DNA from: Aquiflexum gelatinilyticum
GTDB lineage: Bacteria; Bacteroidota; Bacteroidia; Cytophagales; Cyclobacteriaceae
DNA length: 64,000 bases
Direction: 5' to 3'
NCBI RefSeq assembly: GCF_024741135.1
Contig: NZ_JANSUY010000003.1
Coordinates: forward strand, 186,001-250,000
Under the pieces are notes generated by a model. The model was not told the origin of the DNA and did not search any database. It saw only the letters and a program-made list of their open reading frames with translations. This document shows, piece by piece, positions 55,956 to 64,000 of this stretch; position 1 is the first letter of the stretch; each line of letters opens with the position of its first letter. The translations under genes were made by a program, and so were the position numbers.

Positions 55956-56639
55956 TTAGAGGGTAATACTGTCACCAATATTAAGCAAAATCAATTCTTT
56001 TCCTGCTTCTGAAACTGCTTTTTTTGCAGCTTCCAAATCTATTTCAATGTAGGGGAAGGTATCGTAATGCATTCCCACAATTTTTTTTGTGCCTACAAAA
56101 TCCGCGGCCTTGATGGCATCATGGATATCCATTGTGAAATTGTCCCCAATAGGTAGTATTGCGAAGTCAATTTTAAATTCTTCCCCGATCAGCTTCATGT
56201 CATAGGTAAGTGCTGTATCACCTGCATAATAAAAGCATCCTGCTTGATGCTTGACCACAAATCCTCCAGGATTACCACCTGAGGAACCGTCAGGGAGCGT
56301 GCTGCTATGAATGGCATTCACATACTTTACTTTTCCAAAATCAAACTTTTTACTTCCCCCTATATTCATAGGATGGTGTTTTTCTACACCCTTTTGAGCA
56401 AACCAAACAGCTATTTCATAATTGGAGACCAACATAGCATTATTGGCTTTGGTGATGGATTCTGCATCTGCCACATGGTCTTCGTGTCCATGACTGAGCA
56501 ATACATAATCCGCTTTGATGGAAGAGACATCTATTTTTGATGCTTTCGGATTAGGGCTGATGAAGGGGTCAAAAAGGATTTTCGTTCCGTTGATTTTTAC
56601 TAAATAGGATGAATGTCCAAAATAGGTCAGTTCGATCAT
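55956..56639 (-). CDS. UPF0173-family metal-dependent hydrolase (metallo-beta-lactamase fold)
   Basis: 227 residues. The metal site HGHEDH (in [15 protein letters not shown]) and later HSS, GDTALT and GMHYDTFPY are those of the UPF0173 hydrolases, related to RNase Z/UlaG-type enzymes. Substrate unknown. It is the first gene of the operon that continues with parA, parB and on to lepB, 7 bases before parA. Confidence 0.92.
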   Translation of the reverse strand: MIELTYFGHSSYLVKINGTKILFDPFISPNPKASKIDVSSIKADYVLLSHGHEDHVADAESITKANNAMLVSNYEIAVWFAQKGVEKHHPMNIGGSKKFDFGKVKYVNAIHSSTLPDGSSGGNPGGFVVKHQAGCFYYAGDTALTYDMKLIGEEFKIDFAILPIGDNFTMDIHDAIKAADFVGTKKIVGMHYDTFPYIEIDLEAAKKAVSEAGKELILLNIGDSITL

Positions 56640-56671
56640 GGTTGCGAGAATGATTTTATTAGCTCTATTTA

Positions 56672-56679
56672 CAAATATA
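56672..56679 (-). promoter_or_regulatory. -7 element of the hydrolase-parAB-dapB-lepB operon
   Basis: Minus-strand TATATTTG is an exact TAnnTTTG match, 33 bases before the hydrolase start. The -33 position has TTT rather than TTG at 19 bases. A DnaA-box sequence lies 30 bases further upstream. Confidence 0.5.
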
Positions 56680-56708
56680 TCATTTAAATTTTTGGATGAA
56701 ATGAATTG

Positions 56709-56717
56709 TTATCCACA
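56709..56717 (+). promoter_or_regulatory. Single DnaA-box sequence (TTATCCACA)
   Basis: A perfect 9-base match to the strong DnaA box, in the gap between yidC and the hydrolase-parAB operon. No second box was found nearby, so this is not by itself an origin; it may be chance or a DnaA-regulated promoter site. Confidence 0.35.
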
Positions 56718-56772
56718 GTATCTATCTGAAAATGTTAATAGTCTGAGGTTTAAAGGAAAAGACATAAAAAGA

Positions 56773-56796
56773 AAAGAGACCCTTTTGGGTCCCTTT
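56773..56796 (-). terminator. Terminator after yidC
   Basis: AAAGAGACCC at 56773-56782 and GGGTCCCTTT at 56787-56796 form a stem with the loop TTTT; the one odd pair is a G-U wobble when read on the minus strand, which fits use for yidC. T-rich minus-strand sequence follows. Confidence 0.82.
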
Positions 56797-56798
56797 TG

Positions 56799-58598
56799 TT
56801 ATTTGTTTTTCTTATTGGCGTCTGCCGCTTTCATGGCATCTTCAAGCTTTTGCTGAAATTTTGACTTTTTCTTGTCCACGTTTTTCACTTTGTTCTGCTC
56901 AATTTTCTCTCTGATTTTGGCATCATCCACAAACAATTTGATCAGCGCTTGTTGTCCGAAGGTTACCATGTTGGATACAAAATAATAGAAACTTAATGCC
57001 GCGGGGAATGAGTTAAGGACAAACATGAATACCACAGGCATGATGTACCCGAGGTTTTTCATCGGTCCGGTCTGTGCAGTGAGCTGGTTGTTGAAATGAG
57101 TATAGGCTATTTGGGAAACCGTCATCAATATCGTAAACAAACTCACGTGAGATCCATAGAAAGGTATTGTAAAGGGCAACCTCAAAATTGAATCATAAGT
57201 AGACAAGTCATGGGCCCACAGGAAGGATTGCTGACGAAGTTCGATTGCATTTGGGAAGAAGAAGAACATTGCAAACAAGAAGGGCATTTGGAAGACCAAA
57301 GGCAGACAACCTGAGATCGGACTTACACCCAATTGCCCAAAGAGCTTCATCTGTTCCTGCTGCATTTTGGTAGGATCATCAGGATATTTTGCTTTCAGTT
57401 CATCAATTTCTGGTTTGATTACCCTCATTTTTGCCATACCGATATATGACTTGTAGGTCAGCGGTGTAAGGGCAATTTTGATAATCAAGACTATAATGAT
57501 GATGATGATACCGTAATTGGAGAAGTACTTTTCAAGGAACTGGAAAAGGTTTACAATAATGTACTTATTCACCCAGCTGACAAAGAAATATCCCATGTCC
57601 ACGTTATTCTCAAATCCCGGTGTGATTTTTTTCAGGGTGTTGTACCTGTTTGGTCCAAAATAATAGCTCAGTTCAACCTTGTTGTTGTCTAATGGTAAAA
57701 CCATTGCTGCCTGAACATTTTTGATGGAGAGGGTATCTTGTGGGGTTTGTTGGTTAAACTTTGCCGAACTGAAATTATTATCTGCAATGATCCCTGAGGT
57801 AAAAAATCTCTGGCTAAAGCTTACCCATTTTAATGGTTCTTGGACATCAGCATCATCTTCCTCTGAGGTAGTACTCAAATAATCGTGGCTTGAATCTGAA
57901 GTAAAGAAATTGATGTTGGTTTTCCTCCTTGATTCCTCGATATCCTGTTCCTGACGTATAAGCTTAGCATCCCAATTGACTAAAATGGTTGTGTCTTTTA
58001 AGCTGTTGGAAAGTCCGGTAAATTCAAGAGATTTATCTAAAACAAATCCCCCATCAGCCAAGGAATAGGTTCTGGTAATTGATCCGGTTCCAGCTTTGGT
58101 AATGAAAGTGATGATTGACACAGGGACTCCTTCCACTTCAGTTGATGAAAGTGTAGGGTTGAAATAGAATTCATTTAAACTTAAAGGTCCTTTATCAGTC
58201 TGAATTGAATAGCTTAAATCTGAACTTTCATTGTCCAACAATACCAATGGTCTCTGATCCCAGGTTTTGAATTCCTTCAGTTCCACTTTGGTGATTTCTG
58301 CACCCTTGGTGGAGAAAGTGACTGCGATTTGGTCATTTTCGAGGACAACTTCTTCCTGCGTTCCTTTGGTCATTGGAGCGAAAACACCAAATTGACGCTG
58401 AGCGATCAGGTCCTGAATACTGTCGGGCTGAATAATGTCTTCTGTTATGGTATCGGTTTCCGCAGGTTCCTGTTGGACGTTCTGTGTTACATTATTTGTC
58501 TCTTCAGGGAGTGGTTCGGGGGAGGTAGCAAAGAAAATCGAATAAATCAGCAATACTGCTGCAAATAAGATTAAGCCCGCCGCTTGGTTTCTGTCCAT
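56799..58598 (-). CDS. yidC: Membrane protein insertase YidC
   Basis: Inserts and folds inner-membrane proteins, alone or with SecYEG. 599 residues: first membrane helix at about 6-24 (AAGLILFAAVLLIYSIFF), a large periplasmic beta domain (about 50-350), then the conserved five-helix core with YFSNYGIIIIIIVLI, ALTPLTYKSYIGMAKM and SGCLPLVFQMPFLFAMF. The C-terminal tail is basic (VDKKKSKFQQKLEDAM). It follows pyrG after a 102-base gap with a hairpin. Confidence 0.98.
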   Translation of the reverse strand: MDRNQAAGLILFAAVLLIYSIFFATSPEPLPEETNNVTQNVQQEPAETDTITEDIIQPDSIQDLIAQRQFGVFAPMTKGTQEEVVLENDQIAVTFSTKGAEITKVELKEFKTWDQRPLVLLDNESSDLSYSIQTDKGPLSLNEFYFNPTLSSTEVEGVPVSIITFITKAGTGSITRTYSLADGGFVLDKSLEFTGLSNSLKDTTILVNWDAKLIRQEQDIEESRRKTNINFFTSDSSHDYLSTTSEEDDADVQEPLKWVSFSQRFFTSGIIADNNFSSAKFNQQTPQDTLSIKNVQAAMVLPLDNNKVELSYYFGPNRYNTLKKITPGFENNVDMGYFFVSWVNKYIIVNLFQFLEKYFSNYGIIIIIIVLIIKIALTPLTYKSYIGMAKMRVIKPEIDELKAKYPDDPTKMQQEQMKLFGQLGVSPISGCLPLVFQMPFLFAMFFFFPNAIELRQQSFLWAHDLSTYDSILRLPFTIPFYGSHVSLFTILMTVSQIAYTHFNNQLTAQTGPMKNLGYIMPVVFMFVLNSFPAALSFYYFVSNMVTFGQQALIKLFVDDAKIREKIEQNKVKNVDKKKSKFQQKLEDAMKAADANKKNK

Positions 58599-58629
58599 AT
58601 AGTTACTTTAAATGCCTTTTGAAAACTAA

Positions 58630-58678
58630 AGGTAACAGAAAGTATTGAGGAGGAATTCCCTTTTACTTTGTGTTACCT
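58630..58678. terminator. Long hairpin between pyrG and yidC
   Basis: AGGTAACAGAAAGTA at 58630-58644 and TACTTTGTGTTACCT at 58664-58678 pair at 14 of 15 positions; the 19-base loop contains GGAATTCC. On the minus strand only a weak T stretch follows (TTTAGTTTTC). It may end pyrG transcripts or act in the yidC leader. Confidence 0.45.
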
Positions 58679-58700
58679 ATCTCTCTAATAAGGCTGGTAT

Positions 58701-60551
<1,851 letters not shown>

Positions 60552-60564
60552 CTAAATTCCCATC

Positions 60565-61245
60565 ATGAAACTACTCGGACTGATTGGAGGGACTTCCTGG
60601 CACTCCACCATCGAATACTACAGATTGATCAATGAACTTGCCGGTGAAAGGATGGGTCACGACCAAAACCCGCCTATGTTGATCTACAGTCAAAATATCC
60701 AACTGATGCGGGAACAGGATAAAGACCTGATCAACAAAACTTACTTGCAGACTGCTCAGAAACTTGAGGCAGGCGGGGCAGAATGCATCGTCATCTGTGC
60801 CAATACTCCTCACATGGTCTATGATTTTGTCCAGCCAAAGATCAATGTCCCGATTCTACACATCGCAGATGCGATCGGTAAACGTGCCCAAAAACAGGGT
60901 TTGAAAACGCTGGGTCTGTTGGGGAACAAACCAACGATGACAGGTGATTTTATTCCAAAGTACCTCAAAACCCATTTTGATATTGATACCATTATTCCTG
61001 ATGCTGTATACTTGGACAAATCGCATTATTACGTCTCCAAGGAGTTGACACTTGGAAAGTTTACCGATGAGGCCAAAGCTTTTTATTTGGAACAAATGAG
61101 ACTTCTCCAAGAAAAAGGAGCAGAAGGAATGATTATGGGTTGTACCGAATTACCCTTGTTGATCAAACAGGAGGAGACTGATTTTCATTTGATATCCACT
61201 ACGCAACTACATGCTAAAGCAGCTGTGGATTTTATTTTTAGCTAA
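60565..61245 (+). CDS. Aspartate/glutamate racemase family protein
   Basis: 226 residues. The two catalytic cysteines are present: Cys78 in ICANTPH and Cys193 in GCTELPLL, and the start LIGGTSWHSTIEYYR is that of the YgeA/aspartate-racemase subgroup. A broad-specificity amino-acid racemase is likely; D-aspartate or D-glutamate cannot be decided from sequence. Single gene, divergent from pyrG. Confidence 0.93.
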   Translation: MKLLGLIGGTSWHSTIEYYRLINELAGERMGHDQNPPMLIYSQNIQLMREQDKDLINKTYLQTAQKLEAGGAECIVICANTPHMVYDFVQPKINVPILHIADAIGKRAQKQGLKTLGLLGNKPTMTGDFIPKYLKTHFDIDTIIPDAVYLDKSHYYVSKELTLGKFTDEAKAFYLEQMRLLQEKGAEGMIMGCTELPLLIKQEETDFHLISTTQLHAKAAVDFIFS

Positions 61246-61389
61246 AATAAAATGATGGTAAATCTCTAAGCACATTTTACAGAAGTTTAATGAGCGAATT
61301 AGATAATTGGCCTTTTAATCACAAACTTTATAATCCCTTTTAGCACTCCTTCCAATAATCTACCTTATTTTTAGGGCAAAAAAATCAGA

Positions 61390-61863
61390 ATGGAAATCAA
61401 AGATGCAGTCAAAATCCTCAAGGAAAAGGGAAGAATCAAGGTCAAAGATGGTCATGGTACCATTTTGGAGTTGGTTGCACCTCAAAGTTGGGACGCTACA
61501 AAAGATGACCAAGACGGTATATTTCTTTTTTTTGAAGTTTTCCAGATCAGGCATGTGGCAGAGCAGTTTTCGGAGGTTTCTTTGGATATCATTGAATACG
61601 CCACCAAGCCAACAATTTACCGTACGCCTGTCAACAGGATTTTAAAAAACGGACCGATATTCGAGGGCAAAGTCAAATTTGCTGTGATCAGAAAGGATTT
61701 TTGGAACAGGTTTTTGTTTGCTTTTTCTCAGCCCTTGATTCTTCAGTTTAGTAAATCCAAAGATTGGGATATGGCTACAGAGGAATTTTTCCCGCTTTTG
61801 AGTGCCGGTACCAAAGAGATGTTTTTGAGCCCTGACGGGGATGTCAAAATAATTAGAGCATGA
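61390..61863 (+). CDS. Small hypothetical protein coupled to cca
   Basis: 157 residues, soluble, no signal. Start MEIKDAVKILKEKGRIKVKDGHG, then aromatic beta-type segments (GIFLFFEVFQIRHVAEQF, FWNRFLFAFSQPLILQF). I know no named family for it. Its TGA overlaps the cca start (ATGA), so the two are made together; a role in RNA processing is possible but is inferred only from this coupling. Confidence 0.82.
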   Translation: MEIKDAVKILKEKGRIKVKDGHGTILELVAPQSWDATKDDQDGIFLFFEVFQIRHVAEQFSEVSLDIIEYATKPTIYRTPVNRILKNGPIFEGKVKFAVIRKDFWNRFLFAFSQPLILQFSKSKDWDMATEEFFPLLSAGTKEMFLSPDGDVKIIRA

Positions 61864-63275
61864 ATTTTAAATCCCATTTAGACAAACTTGAAATTTTCAG
61901 CCGAGTAGGGCGGATAGCCGATGAACTTGGGCTGGAAACCTATGTAGTCGGTGGTTATGTCCGGGATCTGGTATTGAATAGGCCTAGCAAAGACATTGAT
62001 TTTGTATGCGTGGGAAGTGGGATAGCCTTGGCCAAAGCTGTTGCTGACAGTTTTCAGGAACATGTACCACTTTCGGTTTTCAAGAATTTTGGAACAGCCA
62101 ACATCCGTTTGGAGGATTGGGATGTAGAATTTGTAGGAGCCCGAAGGGAATCCTACAGACACGATTCCCGCAAACCGATCGTCGAAGACGGTACCTTACA
62201 GGAAGATCAGGAGCGCAGGGACTTTACCATCAACGCCATGGCTATATCTGTCAATTCCCATAATTATGGCGAATTGATCGATCCATTTGACGGAATAGGA
62301 GATATCAAAAAGAAAATAATCAGGACTCCTACAGATCCGATCATCACTTTTTCTGATGATCCACTCAGGATGATGCGGGCGATTCGTTTTGCAACCCAAT
62401 TGAATTTTGACATCGAACCTGATACATTCCTCGCCATTGTGCATGATGCACATCGGTTGCAAATCATATCAGCGGAAAGGATAATTGACGAACTGAATAA
62501 AATCATTTTGACAGCCAAACCTTCATACGGCTTCAAATTGCTGTTTGTGAGTAAACTCTTGCATGAGTTTTTCCCTGAAATGGTCGAGCTCCAAGGTGTA
62601 GACTCAGTGGGTGACAAATCCCATAAAGACAATTTCTACCATACCCTTCAGGTATTGGACAATGTATCCCAAGTTTCAGACGACCTTTGGCTGCGTTGGG
62701 CAGCCATCATGCATGATATTGCCAAACCTGCCACTAAGAGGTTCAATCAAAAAGTCGGTTGGACATTTCATGGACATGAGGACAAAGGGTCTCGGATGGT
62801 TCCGGGGATTTTCCGCAGGATGAAACTCCCGATGGATGAGCGGATGAAGTATGTCCAAAAGCTTGTCAGGCTTCACCTGAGACCAATTTCTTTGGTATCC
62901 GAAAAAGTCACAGAATCAGCTGTCAGAAGGTTGCTATTCGATGCAGGTAATGATATAGAAGACCTTATGAAACTCTGCAGGGCTGATATCACCTCCAAAA
63001 ACAATAACAAAGTGCAGCGTTTTTTGGCCAACTTTGACAAGGTAGAGGAAAAAATGAAAGAGGTAGAGGAAAATGACCAAGTCCGAAACTTTCAACCTCC
63101 AGTTTCAGGAGAGGAAATCATGGCTTTGTTTGGCCTCAAACCTTCCAAAGTTGTAGGAGAACTCAAGGAAGAAATCAAAGAGGCGATTTTGGAGGGACAA
63201 ATTCAAAACAATAAAGCTGAAGCTATGGACTTATTATATAAATTAGCCGCCACAAAAGGATTGACAACGAATTAA
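61860..63275 (+). CDS. cca: CCA tRNA nucleotidyltransferase with HD domain
   Basis: Adds or repairs the 3' CCA end of tRNAs. 471 residues. The head has VVGGYVRDLVL followed by the metal-binding DIDFVCVG, then ARRESYRHDSRKP and DQERRDFTINAMA; the HD domain has HTLQVLDNVS, IMHDIAKP and FHGHEDKG. Poly(A) polymerase is a related enzyme, but ERRDFTINAMA with the HD domain fits CCA enzymes. Coupled to the small gene upstream. Confidence 0.95.
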   Translation: MNFKSHLDKLEIFSRVGRIADELGLETYVVGGYVRDLVLNRPSKDIDFVCVGSGIALAKAVADSFQEHVPLSVFKNFGTANIRLEDWDVEFVGARRESYRHDSRKPIVEDGTLQEDQERRDFTINAMAISVNSHNYGELIDPFDGIGDIKKKIIRTPTDPIITFSDDPLRMMRAIRFATQLNFDIEPDTFLAIVHDAHRLQIISAERIIDELNKIILTAKPSYGFKLLFVSKLLHEFFPEMVELQGVDSVGDKSHKDNFYHTLQVLDNVSQVSDDLWLRWAAIMHDIAKPATKRFNQKVGWTFHGHEDKGSRMVPGIFRRMKLPMDERMKYVQKLVRLHLRPISLVSEKVTESAVRRLLFDAGNDIEDLMKLCRADITSKNNNKVQRFLANFDKVEEKMKEVEENDQVRNFQPPVSGEEIMALFGLKPSKVVGELKEEIKEAILEGQIQNNKAEAMDLLYKLAATKGLTTN

Positions 63276-63285
63276 AGATAGAAAA

Positions 63286-63990
63286 ATGAATAAAATAATG
63301 ATGACAGTGACCTTGATGTTAGCAATGGTCATTTCGGTATTTGCCCAAGATAAACCTGTAGAATCTGAAACAAACCAAAAAAGAAATGAAATCGACAGGA
63401 AGATTTATCAGTTGGCTTTAAGGTACAATGACTTGGCTGTAGCCCGTATGAAACTCTTTGAATTGATAGAAAGGAATCCTACCAATATTACTTATCCTGA
63501 GACTCTTATTTCACTATATTTTGAAGCAGGTCAATATACTTCCGCGGCGGTTTCTGCTTTGGATGTTTTGGAAATGAATGACAAAAGCCTCATTGCCCTT
63601 GAAGTTGCAGCCAATTCATTGGAACAATTAGGCGCATTGGACAAGGCATTGCCAAATTTTGAAAGGCATTACCTGCTGACCAATAATCTTTTCAGTCTTT
63701 ACAAAACCGCTTACATGCAATATTCTCTCAACAGGCAGGATGAAGCGCTTAACTCCATCAATATGTTGGTAAAGGCTCCTAAATCAACTGAAGAAAAAGT
63801 AGGCTTTCCAAAAATTGACAACACTACACAAGAAGTTTCCCTCAAGGCTGCAGCGTTAAACCTAAAAGGGATGGTTTACATGTATCAGAAAAACAAAGCC
63901 GAGGCTATTACAGCTTTGAATCAGGCATTGGAAATTCAAGCTGATTTTGAACTTGCCATCGAAAATCTCAAAGAAGTAAACAAAATGTAA
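63286..63990 (+). CDS. Exported tetratricopeptide-repeat protein
   Basis: 234 residues with a signal peptide cleaved after SVFAQ. The mature part is helical with TPR-like units (YPETLISLYFEAGQYTSAAVSAL, EALNSINMLVKAP, LKGMVYMYQKNKAEAITALNQAL). Such proteins act as adaptors in the periplasm; the partner is unknown. It starts 10 bases after cca, so the two may share a transcript. Confidence 0.9.
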   Translation: MNKIMMTVTLMLAMVISVFAQDKPVESETNQKRNEIDRKIYQLALRYNDLAVARMKLFELIERNPTNITYPETLISLYFEAGQYTSAAVSALDVLEMNDKSLIALEVAANSLEQLGALDKALPNFERHYLLTNNLFSLYKTAYMQYSLNRQDEALNSINMLVKAPKSTEEKVGFPKIDNTTQEVSLKAAALNLKGMVYMYQKNKAEAITALNQALEIQADFELAIENLKEVNKM

Positions 63991-64000
63991 GCGTCGTTGC

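Noticed and set aside
54238-56798. parS site near parAB
   Set aside because: I looked for a GTTTCACGTGAAAC-like palindrome around parA and parB and found none in the window.

Overview
The window looks like chromosome of a member of the Bacteroidota, most likely order Cytophagales (Cyclobacteriaceae-like, for example Algoriphagus or a relative). That placement is inference from gene families and style: many short-signal lipoproteins, DUF5723- and DUF5683-type proteins, a SecG with an acidic tail, few Shine-Dalgarno sequences, and promoters of the Bacteroidota type (TTTG, about 19-21 bases, TAnnTTTG), best seen in front of the SRP RNA gene. About 60 protein genes and one RNA gene are supported. 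No tRNA, rRNA, CRISPR array, insertion sequence or prophage was seen.

Layout. 1-3.4 kb (minus): the end-truncated Mg2+ channel gene corA, coupled to a lone receiver-domain gene, then groL and groS. 3.6-8.9 kb: a hypothetical plus-strand gene facing a minus-strand operon miaB - sigma54 activator - lptE - TPR-like protein - secG. 9.0-12.5 kb (minus): S41 peptidase lipoprotein, ftsE with a small coupled gene, transaldolase-like aldolase, and the SRP RNA. 12.6-28.2 kb (plus): an exopolysaccharide/O-antigen locus: Wza-like exporter, Wzc-like tyrosine kinase, three genes for a 2,3-diamino-uronic-acid sugar nucleotide (WbpE/WbpD/WbpB types), a NeuD/PglD-like acyltransferase, an AT-rich Wzx/Wzy/glycosyltransferase core, a DUF354 protein, a glutaminase-WbpG amidotransferase fusion, and an unusual sugar-phosphate transferase without its membrane helix.

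28.4-39.6 kb (minus): a zinc-protease-like lipoprotein, valS, an unknown lipoprotein, then the fatty-acid/translation cluster DUF177 - rpmF - fabH - efp - accB - accC, and pdxA. 39.8-44 kb (plus): rsmA-mgtE and a SASA-family esterase. 44-48.4 kb (minus): a DUF5723 protein, a DUF6544-like membrane protein and aceK. 48.8-51.7 kb (plus): lipoprotein, CoA-type Nudix hydrolase, DUF819 transporter, small 2Fe-2S protein. 51.8-60.3 kb (minus): one operon lepB - dapB - DUF5683 - parB - parA - metal-dependent hydrolase (written in reverse), then yidC and pyrG. 60.5-64 kb (plus): Asp/Glu racemase family, a small unknown gene coupled to cca, and a secreted TPR protein.

Most of the window is ordinary housekeeping. 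The part most worth a second look is the sugar locus: the genes at 16.8-19.5 kb should make a di-N-acetylated uronic acid nucleotide, the fusion at 25.0-27.1 kb could amidate such a sugar with its own built-in glutaminase, and the phosphoglycosyl transferase at 27.2-28.2 kb keeps its catalytic Asp-Glu pair but has swapped the hallmark membrane helix for a methyltransferase-like front domain. A lone terminator in the gene-free stretch at 48.4-48.8 kb hints at an unannotated transcript.
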